Source of the DNA: Bacteroidota bacterium
GTDB taxonomy: Bacteria > Bacteroidota > Bacteroidia > Bacteroidales > GCA-2711565
Assembly (NCBI GenBank): GCA_018816945.1
Contig: JAHIVC010000101.1
Coordinates: forward strand, 62,001-126,000
Length of the DNA stretch: 64,000 nt
Direction of reading: 5' to 3'
Shown piece after piece: positions 18,169 to 27,792 of the stretch. The notes under the pieces are model-generated. The model made no database searches. It had not been told where the DNA came from and worked only from the letters and a program-made list of their open reading frames with translations. Positions within the stretch are counted from its first letter, which is position 1; each line of letters opens with the position of its first letter. The translations under genes were made by a program, and so were the position numbers.

Positions 18169-19710
18169 GTGTTGCATAAGAAAGCCTTTTCAATAACGGT
18201 ATTATGCTTAATGTTCATCTATTCCTATAGCCAGGATGTGGTATTATTTCAACCGATAACTGTTAATTTCAATAACATCTCAATTGATTCCGCCCTAAAT
18301 ATTATTGAAAATAATATAGATTATAATTTTACTTATAATTCAATCTATGCATTATATCAGAAGCCATTAAACGCAAAATTTACAAATGTGCCATTAAGCA
18401 TTGTACTCGATAGCATTTTTAGAAATCCTTATCTTACCTATAGAATCATTGATAAACAGTTGGTGATTTTCAAACAAGAACCTGACACGCTGATTGAAAC
18501 CGAACAAATAAAAGAGAGCAGCAGTGCTACTTCCAATTACACTATCAATGGGCGAATTATTGATGCCAAATCTAAGGAAAATATTCCATTTGCTTCAATC
18601 GGGTTCCTTAATAAAAATAGAGGGACTATCAGTAACAACGATGGAAACTTCTCCCTAACTTATGATGAACAGTTTAATGAAGATACATTGCTTATAGGCC
18701 ATTTGGGTTATCGTAAGCTGGCGATCCCTGTCAACCAATTAAAGCCTGAAAATACATATATATTAGAACAGCAGTCAATATCGCTGCAAGAAGTAGTTAT
18801 AAGAAGTAGTGACCCTCGCAGTTTAATTCGTCAGGCCTTGGAGAATAAAACAAAAAACTACGACATTAATCCTTTTGTTCATCGGGCGTTTTATCGAGAA
18901 ACTGTTATGCGTAACGAACGATACATGGTTTATACAGAAGCCCTATTTGATATTTTTAAAACTGCATATCGGCCTACTCTTTTTGATGATCAGTTAAAAC
19001 TTATTAAACAAAGAAAATTTACTGATGTAAATTCAAAAGATACTGTCCTTTTTAAGCTACAAGGTGGGCTAGGTACAAGTCTTTTGCTTGATGTTATCAA
19101 GCACCCTATCAATTTTTTAGACGAAAAATATCTATTTAAATACGATTATTTTATTCGTGACATGGTAATTATAGACAATGATTTGGCCTACTTAATAGAA
19201 TTCAGGCCAAACAGGATGTCGAATGATATGGAATTCATTGGTGAAATTTATTTGAACATTAATACCCTTGCCATTGTAAAAGTTAATTTTAATTTCACAA
19301 ATGATGCGATTAAAAAATTAAAGAACACTTTCATTTTAAGACAAAGCAAAGCAATCAAAGCGCACCCATTCGAATCTGAATATAGCATTACATATAAGAA
19401 AAGCATCAATGGGCTTTATTACATAAACCATATTAAAGGGTCTCTGAAATTGAAAGTCAAAAGAAAACAAAAGCTTCTTTTCTCCACCTACCAAACCTCG
19501 TTTGAAATGATTTCGACAGATATTAATACGAGGGATGTTTCGAGATTTTCACGAAAGGAAACCGTGAATAGCAATAAAATTTTCAGCGACCTGACAGATA
19601 CCTATAATCTTCAATTTTGGGTTAATGAAAATATAATCATTCCTGAGGAGGATCTATCCAAAGCGCTTCAGCGTTTTCGTCAGGAAGATTTATCTCTCGA
19701 AAAGAAATAA
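18169..19710 (+). CDS. Exported STN plus CarboxypepD_reg protein without TonB barrel
   Basis: A 513-aa exported protein. A signal peptide (about 1-22) is followed by a secretin/TonB short N-terminal (STN) domain (about 30-105), a CarboxypepD_reg-like domain (about 125-200) and the same C-terminal domain as the 15178 gene (about 215-505). In SusC-like TonB receptors these first two domains precede a plug and a large barrel; here neither is present and the length is far too short. STN next to FecR suggests a signalling partner. The start is GTG at 18169 or TTG at 18172. Confidence 0.75.
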   Translation: MLHKKAFSITVLCLMFIYSYSQDVVLFQPITVNFNNISIDSALNIIENNIDYNFTYNSIYALYQKPLNAKFTNVPLSIVLDSIFRNPYLTYRIIDKQLVIFKQEPDTLIETEQIKESSSATSNYTINGRIIDAKSKENIPFASIGFLNKNRGTISNNDGNFSLTYDEQFNEDTLLIGHLGYRKLAIPVNQLKPENTYILEQQSISLQEVVIRSSDPRSLIRQALENKTKNYDINPFVHRAFYRETVMRNERYMVYTEALFDIFKTAYRPTLFDDQLKLIKQRKFTDVNSKDTVLFKLQGGLGTSLLLDVIKHPINFLDEKYLFKYDYFIRDMVIIDNDLAYLIEFRPNRMSNDMEFIGEIYLNINTLAIVKVNFNFTNDAIKKLKNTFILRQSKAIKAHPFESEYSITYKKSINGLYYINHIKGSLKLKVKRKQKLLFSTYQTSFEMISTDINTRDVSRFSRKETVNSNKIFSDLTDTYNLQFWVNENIIIPEEDLSKALQRFRQEDLSLEKK

Positions 19711-19800
19711 AATACAAAACGTTACATTAACAAGAACAAGCCCCGTATACTTGATAAAAAATCTTATTTTTGGCATCTCATATACGAGTGGTTTAAAATT

Positions 19801-20730
19801 ATGATAAAAACGAGAAAATCAATCATCACAGGTACTATTGCAATTAGCTTTTCCGCAATGCTTTGGGGGCTTGACGGTGTAGTTTTAACTCCACGATTAT
19901 TTAATCTGGATGTATTTTATGTTGTTTTTGTATTGCATGCCATTCCGTTCATCATTATGAATTTCTTTTTCTCAAAGGAGTATTCGAAAATCAAGCTATT
20001 CGATCGATCGGATTACATTACCTTGCTTATTATTTCAGTTTTTGGTGGTGCAATTGGAACAATCTCTATTGTTAAAGCACTCTTTCTGGTAAACTTTGAA
20101 CAATTAACGGTTGTGATCCTATTACAAAAGCTCCAACCTATTTTTGCCATTTCCTTAGCTGCTATCTTACTGAAAGAAAAATTAAAAAAGAATTTCATTT
20201 TATGGGCCGGACTGGCAATTATTTCAGGATATTTCATGACATTTGGTTTTAATCTGCCTGATTTTAATTTGGGAGGAAATACAATCTATGCATCGTTACT
20301 TGCTCTTCTTGCTGCCTTCTCATTCGGAAGTTCTACTGTGTTTAGTAAAAAAATCCTACTGAAATATGATTTTAAAACAGCAACATTTTATCGATATGGA
20401 ATTACAACTTTATTCATGTTTATCATTGTTATAATTGCTGGCAAACTTCCTCAATTTTACCAAACAACGACTGAAAACTGGACCTACTTTTCGCTAATTG
20501 CTTTAACAACAGGATCTGGGGCCATTTTTCTATTTTATTACGGTCTAACAAGGGTTAAAGCCATTATTGCCACTATTTGTGAACTTTTCTTTCCATTGAC
20601 TGCCATTATCCTTGATTATTTTGTGAATAACACCATCCTGTCAACTGTACAATGGATAAGTGCTATTGTCATGATATTTTCTATCATAATTTTAAATGCC
20701 AGGAATACAAAGGATAGTGCAACGAGTTAG
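19801..20730 (+). CDS. EamA/DMT-family transporter
   Basis: A 309-aa integral membrane protein with about ten hydrophobic helices in two EamA repeats (about 15-145 and 165-300), as in drug/metabolite transporters. Typical features are the N-terminal AMLWGLDGVVL and the repeat-end LLQKLQPIFAISLAAILLKE. A TATTTTTG (19765-19772) fits the -7 consensus, but no clear -33 partner is seen. The substrate cannot be inferred. Confidence 0.88.
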   Translation: MIKTRKSIITGTIAISFSAMLWGLDGVVLTPRLFNLDVFYVVFVLHAIPFIIMNFFFSKEYSKIKLFDRSDYITLLIISVFGGAIGTISIVKALFLVNFEQLTVVILLQKLQPIFAISLAAILLKEKLKKNFILWAGLAIISGYFMTFGFNLPDFNLGGNTIYASLLALLAAFSFGSSTVFSKKILLKYDFKTATFYRYGITTLFMFIIVIIAGKLPQFYQTTTENWTYFSLIALTTGSGAIFLFYYGLTRVKAIIATICELFFPLTAIILDYFVNNTILSTVQWISAIVMIFSIIILNARNTKDSATS

Positions 20731-20779
20731 CAATTGCATTTTATAATCATTATCTTTACTTAGGTTAAAATAGGGTATC

Positions 20780-21019
20780 ATGAAAGATCATAACTTAAAA
20801 GTTGTATATACCGGCTCCATGGTCGAAGCAAATTTCATCAAAAGTATTTTGGAGGAAAATCAAATAGGAAGCATTGCCAGGGATTCCATTTCTGAAAGTA
20901 TTGGCGCCGGATGGGGATCAGGATCACCTGAATCTTCAAGCCAGATATTTGTTGACGAATCACATGAAATTGAAGCAAAACGAATAATTGCCGAATTCTT
21001 AAATTCAAAACAAGCTTAA
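20780..21019 (+). CDS. DUF2007-family small protein
   Basis: A 79-aa protein beginning LKVVYTGSMVEANFIKSILE, characteristic of the DUF2007 (putative signal-transducing, PII-like fold) family; the ending DESHEIEAKRIIAEF also fits. The function of the family is unknown. It is followed after 14 nt by the aminotransferase gene and may be cotranscribed with it. Confidence 0.8.
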   Translation: MKDHNLKVVYTGSMVEANFIKSILEENQIGSIARDSISESIGAGWGSGSPESSSQIFVDESHEIEAKRIIAEFLNSKQA

Positions 21020-21033
21020 GCAATACTTCTTAT

Positions 21034-21879
21034 ATGCTTCAACCTGCGAATGGATATTTTTTTCTGAACGGAAGCTGGATATCAGTTAGCGATTATGCAT
21101 CTAACCAGTTTTCGGAAGGCATAACTATTTATGAAGTAATTCGTGTTATTGATGGAATCCCATTGTTTATTGAAGAACATCTTAATCGTCTGGAATTATC
21201 AGCTCAGTTAATTAAATTTGATCTATGGCTAAGCCACAAAGATATCGAACGAGCCATTTATTCACTCATTGATAAGAATTCGAATCCGGAATCCAATATT
21301 CAACTTTTCTTTCACCATAAAGCTGAATCAAATTCGCAAAACTTTGTTTGCCGTTTCATCCAAACACATTATCCTGAAAAAAATGCATATATAAACGGCG
21401 TCAAGAGCATGCTTTTTGCGGCTGAACGTAAAAATCCCAGAGTAAAAAAAACCGATCAATCATTGAGATCAAAAGCTGATCATGCCATTTCTATTAATGA
21501 AGTATATGAAGTAATCTTAATTAATCATAAGTATGAAATTACTGAAGGGAGCAGGTCAAATATTTTTTTCATCCAAGGTAAAACTATTTTGACTCCTCTC
21601 AAAAAAAATGTGCTGGCCGGAGTTACCCGACAAAAGGTTATCCAATTATGTAAAGAGAATAATATGGAATGTATTGAACAGGACGTTAAATCAAATTATT
21701 TATCAAATTTTGATGCAGCTTTCTTTACCGGAACCTCTCCCAAGGTCCTTCCTGTAAAATCTATTGGCCAAATCAATTTCGATCCAGGAAATGATTTATT
21801 AAAAAGGTTGATCAAACTTTATGATGATGAAATTGAACGATATATCAAATTAGCAAAATCCGGAACTAAAAAGTTATAA
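21034..21879 (+). CDS. Class IV PLP aminotransferase (IlvE/PabC/D-amino acid type)
   Basis: A 281-aa fold-type IV PLP enzyme. It shows the N-terminal FSEGITIYEVIRVIDGIPLF with an EEHLNRL segment, the central SLRSKADHAI lysine region, TEGSRSNIFF (cofactor-binding Glu) and LTPLKKNVLAGVTR. The family covers branched-chain aminotransferase, D-alanine aminotransferase and aminodeoxychorismate lyase, and motif reading does not separate them. No other ilvE is seen in the window, so a branched-chain role is possible. Tail-to-tail overlap of 14 nt with the DsrE gene. Confidence 0.82.
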   Translation: MLQPANGYFFLNGSWISVSDYASNQFSEGITIYEVIRVIDGIPLFIEEHLNRLELSAQLIKFDLWLSHKDIERAIYSLIDKNSNPESNIQLFFHHKAESNSQNFVCRFIQTHYPEKNAYINGVKSMLFAAERKNPRVKKTDQSLRSKADHAISINEVYEVILINHKYEITEGSRSNIFFIQGKTILTPLKKNVLAGVTRQKVIQLCKENNMECIEQDVKSNYLSNFDAAFFTGTSPKVLPVKSIGQINFDPGNDLLKRLIKLYDDEIERYIKLAKSGTKKL

Positions 21880-22315
21880 CGTGCCGATTTTCCTTGATGT
21901 AGTTTGTTAATTCAATCCCTGTATATCGAACAGTAACACCCAAGTTTTCCAATTTATCTGCAATCCCGTATAAATCAGCACATCCTTTACAAGCAATCGT
22001 ATTCACCCCTATTTCTTGCATTTTCTTCAAATAGTCCTGCAATTCCTTATCTTCAGTCAATAGCTTTGCTGAAGGCCCCCAAATAAGTAAGGTGATATCT
22101 TTCCACCACCCATTTTTCTGAGCATTGAAGGTGTACATAAACACCATTTTAATCGCGACATCACGATCGCTGCTGGTCCAAACAATCACAAGTTTTTCTT
22201 CGTTAGCAATCGTCTGTTCGGTATTAGTGTTATTTTGTTGCTCTTGTGCAAAATTGGATAGAGTCATTATTGATAAAATTAGTGTTAAAGAAATTGATAA
22301 AACCTGGTTTTTCAT
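21866..22315 (-). CDS. Exported DsrE-family protein
   Basis: A 149-aa protein with a signal peptide (about 1-23, ending LSNFAQ) and a DsrE/DsrF-like domain (about 40-149). A conserved-looking ACKGCADLYGIADKL segment contains two cysteines. DsrE-like proteins handle persulfide sulfur or act in unknown redox roles. Export is inferred from the hydrophobic N-terminus, which fits a periplasmic subgroup common in anaerobes. Confidence 0.78.
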   Translation of the reverse strand: MKNQVLSISLTLILSIMTLSNFAQEQQNNTNTEQTIANEEKLVIVWTSSDRDVAIKMVFMYTFNAQKNGWWKDITLLIWGPSAKLLTEDKELQDYLKKMQEIGVNTIACKGCADLYGIADKLENLGVTVRYTGIELTNYIKENRHVITF

Positions 22316-22387
22316 AATTTTTAAACTTTTTGAAAAATGACTTGCTCGTTAAAGTTAAATATAAGACAATTTAATTATTTTTATCGA

Positions 22388-22765
22388 ATGAAATTATTAG
22401 GAAATATAATTTGGCTTTTATTTGGAGGGCTTATTGTAGCCATCGAATATTTTATCTCAAGTATATTATTGATGATAACCATCATCGGTATCCCTTTTGG
22501 ATTGCAGACCTTAAAAATGGCCAGTCTTGCATTATGGCCATTTGGCCGACACGCTGTTCATACCCATAACAGCTCAGGCTGTTTATCAACTTTTATGAAT
22601 ATTTTATGGTTGCTTTTTGGGGGTATCTGGATTGCCCTAACGCATTTGATATTTGGGGTCTTGTTAGCAATTACCATTATCGGAATTCCATTTGCAATGC
22701 AACATTTCAAGCTAGCTTCTGTAGGGCTTACTCCTTTTGGCAGGGAGATCAGAAGAATAAATTAA
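22388..22765 (+). CDS. yccF: YccF-domain inner membrane protein
   Basis: A 125-aa membrane protein with two tandem YccF repeats: LLFGGLIVAIEYFIS with ITIIGIPFGLQTLKMASLAL, then LLFGGIWIALTHLIF with ITIIGIPFAMQHFKLASVGL. The function of the family is unknown. The frame is open from 22337, but Met at 22388 (MKLLGNIIWLLFGG) aligns with the family start and avoids an extra 17 residues. Confidence 0.88.
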   Translation: MKLLGNIIWLLFGGLIVAIEYFISSILLMITIIGIPFGLQTLKMASLALWPFGRHAVHTHNSSGCLSTFMNILWLLFGGIWIALTHLIFGVLLAITIIGIPFAMQHFKLASVGLTPFGREIRRIN

Positions 22766-22942
22766 AAATCCAATTCTGCCCATTCTGGAGCACACCCCAT
22801 GCGGTTGATCAAAAATGGCATTTTACAAATTACACTTCTTATGGCAGAATAGAATGGTTTAATCTGGAGGTAATGGAATGATTAAAACCACTCTAAGAAA
22901 CACATATTAACCTACATAGCAATAAGATTAATAAGGATAAAA
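22766..22942. other. Non-coding stretch after yccF
   Basis: No convincing gene. The segment 22770-22880 has words not found elsewhere in the window, for example attctgcc at 22773-22780 and its complement ggcagaat at 22843-22850. It may be a remnant of a mobile element, but no transposase fragment can be read. Together with the terminator at 22941 and AT-rich sequence to 23089 it fills a 324-nt gap. Confidence 0.35.
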
Positions 22943-22968
22943 GCTCAGAAACAATCTGAGCCTTTTTA
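22941..22968 (+). terminator. Probable terminator downstream of yccF
   Basis: Stem GCTCAGA with TCTGAGC around a 5-nt loop (22943-22961) is followed by TTTTT at 22963-22967. It lies 175 nt after the yccF stop codon. Confidence 0.7.
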
Positions 22969-23089
22969 ATTTCTACCAAATCGTATCGATACTTAATTGT
23001 TAACTTAAATTGAATATTTTAAATCCATCTGTTGTAAAGTTGAACTCCAATCGTGATAGAGTTAAGTGGTATAAGATATTTTATTAGGT

Positions 23090-23980
23090 TTAATCAGCCT
23101 TTGACTGATAATACTTAGCCTTTTCTTTGTCGTTGAGACGAGAATAAATATTACCTAGAAAATGAGCGTATTTAGGCAGAGGCTTTAATTTATACAGTTT
23201 TTCGAATAAATCCCGTGACTTTTTAAAATCAGCAGTAACAACATTCAACGCTTTAAGAAGCTTGGCATATTGGCTGTTCGTCTTCTTTTTATCATATTCT
23301 GTTATTGATTCCTGGTAAAAATTCTCTGCTTTCCAAAATAACCTTTCGGCACTCCATTCGAGGGCTATGATGTTATTACTATTGATTTTAAGTAACTCTT
23401 TAGCTGTTTTTTCACATTCAGCCTCATTTTTCAATGCTTTATTAATTTTAAAATATCCTTCAGCAATAATTTCAAGAAAAGGTTGATTATCCTGAACTAA
23501 GGGCCATTGTGCAAGTCCCTGTTCCCAATTTTCACTTTTTACGTAGCTCTCAAACAATCTAAGATCAACTAATTTGATGTGGGAACCCTTGGGGTAATTT
23601 GTATTATAAAACTCAAGATATCTGATTTCTTTAGAAAGATTATCCTTTATATGATAAATATCTGCCAGGGAAAAATATACATTTTCGTCCTTTGAACCTA
23701 AATCTTTTGCTTGTTCAAGATAAACCAGCGCCCTTTCATTTTGTCCGAGAGCATATGCAGATTTACCGGCTCCTTCATAATCCTCTAATCTGGCGAGTTC
23801 TCCTTTTGATTCAGCCACATTAATCAATTCAGCAAATTTTGCGAAAGCACCGCTATAATCACCTTCTGTGAAGGATGAAATACCTTTGGTTCTCATCTGA
23901 TTAATCTGACTAATTTCTTTATTGGTTGAACAAGCTGTGATTAATATTGCAAGTCCCATGAATAAGCTTAATTTCTTCAT
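23090..23980 (-). CDS. TPR-repeat lipoprotein
   Basis: A 296-aa lipoprotein. The start at Met 23980 gives MKKLSLFMGLAILITACS with a lipobox (LITAC). The frame extends to 24025, but that upstream Met lies ahead of the predicted promoter element at 24007-24036. The rest is helical, with TPR-like repeats from about residue 30 to 290 (for example GDYSGAFAKFAELIN and YALGQNERALVYLEQA). Expected at the inner face of the outer membrane; the partner is unknown. Confidence 0.8.
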   Translation of the reverse strand: MKKLSLFMGLAILITACSTNKEISQINQMRTKGISSFTEGDYSGAFAKFAELINVAESKGELARLEDYEGAGKSAYALGQNERALVYLEQAKDLGSKDENVYFSLADIYHIKDNLSKEIRYLEFYNTNYPKGSHIKLVDLRLFESYVKSENWEQGLAQWPLVQDNQPFLEIIAEGYFKINKALKNEAECEKTAKELLKINSNNIIALEWSAERLFWKAENFYQESITEYDKKKTNSQYAKLLKALNVVTADFKKSRDLFEKLYKLKPLPKYAHFLGNIYSRLNDKEKAKYYQSKAD

Positions 23981-24006
23981 CATTATTTCCATCTTTTTAG
24001 TGAGTT

Positions 24007-24036
24007 CAAAGGTAAGCATATTCAATTAACAACCAA
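24007..24036 (-). promoter_or_regulatory. Promoter of the TPR lipoprotein gene
   Basis: On the minus strand TTG (24034-24036), 19 nt, TACCTTTG (24007-24014) match the Bacteroidetes -33/-7 elements. The transcription start would be near 24000, giving a 20-nt leader to the ATG at 23980. Confidence 0.6.
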
Positions 24037-24124
24037 TATGAACTATATTGACGTTCATCCATTAGTAATAATGGATAATTACACTATAAACTTTAAGAAA
24101 AATAAGAAAAGATACCTTTACGTA

Positions 24125-24955
24125 TTAGCAGTTACAATCAATGCCTTTTTCATATTGGTGCATTGCTTTTTGGCTCATACCCATACTTGAAAACCCCCCA
24201 TCATGAAATAAATTCTGCATAGTAACTTTTCGGGTAAAATCAGAGAACATCATAATTGAATAATCAGCACATTCATCTGCTGTTGCATTTCCTAATGGCG
24301 ACATCCGTTCGGTAAAATCCATTAATCCCACAAGATCTTTAATGCCACTACCTGCAGTTGTGGGGGTAGGTGACTGAGAGATCGTATTTACTCTGATCTT
24401 TTTTTCACGACCGTAGATATAACCAAAACTTCGGGCGATTGATTCAAGTAATGCTTTTGCATCTGCCATATCATTATAACCAAACAAGGTACGTTGGGCA
24501 GCAATATATGATAAAGCTAGCACAGAGCCCCAATCATTAATTGCATCTTTTTTATGGGCAACTTGCAAAAGTTTATGAAATGATATTGCGGAAATATCCA
24601 GGGTTTTATTCAAATAATTATAATCAAGATCGTTATACACACGCTTCTTTCTTACGTTTAACGACATACCGATAGAGTGCAAAATAAAATCCACTTTTCC
24701 GCCTAAAAACTCCATTGACTTATCAATAAGATTTTCTAAATCGGGAATACTTGTAGCATCAGTCGGGATTACGATGGTATTGCAATTTTTAGCTAGATCT
24801 TCAATGCCTCCAAAACGAATTGAAGAGAGTGTATTGGTAAGAGTAAAAGTCGCGCCCTCTTCGTGTGCCCGTTGGGCGACTTTCCAGGCAATTGATTTCT
24901 CATCAAGTGCACCAAAAATAATTCCTTTTTTGCCTTTTAAAAGGTTATAAGCCAT
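24125..24955 (-). CDS. fabI: Enoyl-[acyl-carrier-protein] reductase (NADH)
   Basis: A 276-aa short-chain dehydrogenase of the FabI type, which catalyses the last reduction of each fatty-acid elongation cycle. The catalytic Tyr150, Tyr160 and Lys167 lie in the LSY and YNDMADAK motifs (YX6K). The N-terminal GKKGIIFGALDEKSIAW is the FabI nucleotide-binding variant. It is separated from recN by 201 nt and has its own candidate promoter. Confidence 0.93.
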   Translation of the reverse strand: MAYNLLKGKKGIIFGALDEKSIAWKVAQRAHEEGATFTLTNTLSSIRFGGIEDLAKNCNTIVIPTDATSIPDLENLIDKSMEFLGGKVDFILHSIGMSLNVRKKRVYNDLDYNYLNKTLDISAISFHKLLQVAHKKDAINDWGSVLALSYIAAQRTLFGYNDMADAKALLESIARSFGYIYGREKKIRVNTISQSPTPTTAGSGIKDLVGLMDFTERMSPLGNATADECADYSIMMFSDFTRKVTMQNLFHDGGFSSMGMSQKAMHQYEKGIDCNC

Positions 24956-25001
24956 AATAGTTAATTTAGGTATTTAAGTTCATCTTCTTTTAAGATATCG
25001 A

Positions 25002-25034
25002 CAAAATTAACAATTTATTTAAAATGATTACAAA
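25002..25034 (-). promoter_or_regulatory. Promoter of fabI
   Basis: The minus strand has TTTG (25031-25034), 21 nt, TAATTTTG (25002-25009), matching the Bacteroidetes consensus. Predicted start near 24995, about 40 nt ahead of the fabI ATG. Confidence 0.6.
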
Positions 25035-25156
25035 TAATTTATAATTTAGCCACAGTTTAGAAATTAATTTAAATAGGAATAATAAGAAGAAAAAACCTAA
25101 GGATCAGTTGATCATCGAGGAAACTTACCTGACAAAACCGAACTAAAGTGAAGAAT

Positions 25157-26809
25157 TTATGAAAGTAATATTTTTGCATTTTGCATTGCTACCTCTGAAA
25201 TCTTATCTCCACTTATCATTTTGGCTATCTCCACAACTCTTTCATCAGGGCTCAATAGCTTAATGTGCGAATGAGTTTGAGTTTCATCCGATTCCTTGGT
25301 AACCCTATAATGATAAACTCCCTTCCCGGCTATTTGTGGTAGGTGAGTTATAACGATTAACTGTATTCCCTTCGACATTTCTGCTAAGATATTACCAACT
25401 TTTGCAGCTACTTCACCCGATACTCCGTTATCAATTTCATCGAAAACGATTGTTGGCAAAAGCTTTTTACCCGAGATTAAAGACTTAATGCTGAGCATCA
25501 AACGGGAAAGTTCACCACCGGAGGCAATTTTCGCAACCTCATTTAAATCACTTCCTTTATTTGCATTGAAAAAATATCGTACTCTGTCGAACCCATCAAT
25601 ACCAGGCTCATCCGATTGAGTATTCATGATCGAGAAACGTGCATTAGGCATTCCCAATTGCTGAAGCATACCAATAATTTTAAGCTCAATAGCAGCAATT
25701 GACTCATTTCGTGAATCCGATATTATTTTTGCAGCTATACAAAGTTTATCGAAATCCTCATCAATCTGTTGTTGAAGCTTAGCAATTTCCAACTCGATGG
25801 AGTTAATTGAATCCAGCTTATCGTAGAGTTGCTGTTTGATCTCGATCAATTCAGAAACACTATTCACATGATGCTTTTGTTCTAGTCGATAGATTAAATC
25901 CAATCGCATTTGTGTTGATTCAATCTCACCGGCATCGATATGTACGTCATTGTTAATAATTGATATTTCAGCATTTACATCCTTCAAATCAATGATGTTG
26001 GCATTTATTCTTTCGGCCAACTGCTGTAATCCGGGGTGATACTTTGCGACCCTGGCCAAGTTATTTTTTACCTCATTTAGCGAATCAAGTACATTCGATT
26101 CAGCCTCGTCAATGGTATTGCCGGCATGTAACAGTACTGATTTTATTTCTTCGGCATGAATTTGAATTTCAAGCGATGCTTCTAACTCCTGCTGTTCATC
26201 AACTACTAAATTAGCATTATCAAGTTCATCAAATTGAAACTGGAAATAATCAAAATCGGATTTCGATTTTTGTTCAATTGATTTTAATTCTTCAAGATGT
26301 ACTTGAAGTTTTTTATATTGTTTGAATTGATTTTTATAGGAAAGAACTAAATCTTCATGCCCAACATAACTATCCAAGACCGCTAATTGGAAATTTGCAT
26401 CATTTAGAGTTACGATGGCATGCTGCGAATGGATATTAACCAAACGATCGCCCAACTCTGTTAATACCGGAAGATTGACAGGGGTGTCGTTTACAAAGGC
26501 TCTTGATTTTCCAGCCGGGCTGATCTCTCTTCTCAATATTGTTTGATCTTCGTAATCAAGATCATTAGCTTCAAAAAACGGTTCTAGATTATATGAACCA
26601 ATTGAGAATTTTCCTTCGATAACGCATTTCATTGATTTATCCTGCAAGACCTGAGTATCAGCTCGTGATCCGAGAATCAACGATAAGGCTCCCAACATGA
26701 TAGATTTACCGGCCCCGGTTTCACCGGTCACAACAGAAAAGCCTTGACTGAAGCCAATATCAAGCTTTTTGATCAATGCATAATTCTCAATTAATAAATT
26801 TTGAAGCAT
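25157..26809 (-). CDS. recN: DNA repair protein RecN
   Basis: A 550-aa SMC-like ATPase of double-strand break repair. The N-terminal MLQNLLIENYALI and Walker A GETGAGKS (residues 29-36) are followed by a long coiled-coil middle. The C-terminal ABC part has ASGGELSRLMLSIK, TIVFDEIDNGVSG (Walker B) and QLIVITHLPQIAG. Met at 26809 aligns with the family start; the open frame to 26833 adds eight unlikely residues. It is the last gene of the bamD-rpoZ-coaBC-DUF4835-recN cluster. Confidence 0.95.
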   Translation of the reverse strand: MLQNLLIENYALIKKLDIGFSQGFSVVTGETGAGKSIMLGALSLILGSRADTQVLQDKSMKCVIEGKFSIGSYNLEPFFEANDLDYEDQTILRREISPAGKSRAFVNDTPVNLPVLTELGDRLVNIHSQHAIVTLNDANFQLAVLDSYVGHEDLVLSYKNQFKQYKKLQVHLEELKSIEQKSKSDFDYFQFQFDELDNANLVVDEQQELEASLEIQIHAEEIKSVLLHAGNTIDEAESNVLDSLNEVKNNLARVAKYHPGLQQLAERINANIIDLKDVNAEISIINNDVHIDAGEIESTQMRLDLIYRLEQKHHVNSVSELIEIKQQLYDKLDSINSIELEIAKLQQQIDEDFDKLCIAAKIISDSRNESIAAIELKIIGMLQQLGMPNARFSIMNTQSDEPGIDGFDRVRYFFNANKGSDLNEVAKIASGGELSRLMLSIKSLISGKKLLPTIVFDEIDNGVSGEVAAKVGNILAEMSKGIQLIVITHLPQIAGKGVYHYRVTKESDETQTHSHIKLLSPDERVVEIAKMISGDKISEVAMQNAKILLS

Positions 26810-26878
26810 AAGTTTGATAACTATAGCTAACAAAGTTAGAAAAACAATTGAAAGAAATTATGAGAGGAAAATAAAGTT

Positions 26879-27790
26879 TTAATTTCGCAATATTCCCTGG
26901 TACTTTGCGGAATTTGCAGGGTCAATTTCACTCAATACGTTTATAGCATTGGTTTTTTCTGTAGCTGAGCCCTCAGAATAAAGGTTTATAAACTCATCTC
27001 TTTTTGCTTCAACCATGAGTTGCAATAAAAACAATCCGGGTCGCTCATTATAAACTGATTTGAGCAAATTCAAATTTCTGCTTATATGACTACGTCCTTC
27101 AGCTGCCTTTTCCGACATGATATCCAGACCATTCCTGTGATATTCATACGAAAACTTTCTTAAAGGCTGATAAGCCGGATTCAGCAAATTCTCGATCAGC
27201 CAATAACGATTCTTGCTATTTTCATAAGCCTTCCAACCACCATAAGGTGAAACCTGTGCCACATTAAGAATATTCTGCGCTGATTCGAAGAATGGTGTGC
27301 CACCGTATAAAGAGAAAGAATCAAAATCCAAACCGATAAATACATTAACATAGAAAGCCAAAACAGATGTTAAATTGGAACTAAATGAACTTTCAGAATA
27401 ATCTAATGGTTGAAATTCAATGTATCGAAATTGAAAATCATTGTCTACATAATTAAATAATGGTGTACTATATGATGTCTTGTAGGTTGGGCGACGGAGA
27501 ATCAGGTTTATTTTACCCCTGAATTCATCAACCGATATCCGTTCATCAATGGTTATAAGAATTGAACATTCAATTCTTTCTTCCATCTGAAAAGCATAAT
27601 TTGTCCAATTTCTATTATTAATAAATTCGAAAACAGCCGTTTGCAATGATTCGAAGACCCTGCGGTCGGTACCTTCAACTCTGGGAGCAGAGACCTGAAC
27701 CGTACAAAGCATTTCTTGTGAAAAAACACCCAAATAACTAAACATTAGCACAAACAACAGATAATATTTTGTCAAGGTTTTTTTCATCAA
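26879..27790 (-). CDS. DUF4835-family exported protein
   Basis: A 303-aa protein with a signal peptide (about 1-24, ending YLGVFSQ). The segments CTVQVSAPRVEGTDRRVFESL, RIECSILITIDE and a C-terminal helical part fit the Bacteroidetes-specific DUF4835 family, usually found in exactly this position between coaBC and recN. Function unknown; location in the periplasm or outer membrane is inferred. Two nt separate it from coaBC. Confidence 0.85.
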   Translation of the reverse strand: MMKKTLTKYYLLFVLMFSYLGVFSQEMLCTVQVSAPRVEGTDRRVFESLQTAVFEFINNRNWTNYAFQMEERIECSILITIDERISVDEFRGKINLILRRPTYKTSYSTPLFNYVDNDFQFRYIEFQPLDYSESSFSSNLTSVLAFYVNVFIGLDFDSFSLYGGTPFFESAQNILNVAQVSPYGGWKAYENSKNRYWLIENLLNPAYQPLRKFSYEYHRNGLDIMSEKAAEGRSHISRNLNLLKSVYNERPGLFLLQLMVEAKRDEFINLYSEGSATEKTNAINVLSEIDPANSAKYQGILRN

Positions 27791-27792
27791 AC

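Noticed and set aside
22606-22881. 91-codon frame overlapping the end of yccF
   Set aside because: Most of it is an out-of-frame shadow of the second YccF repeat and the rest lies in the atypical non-coding stretch.
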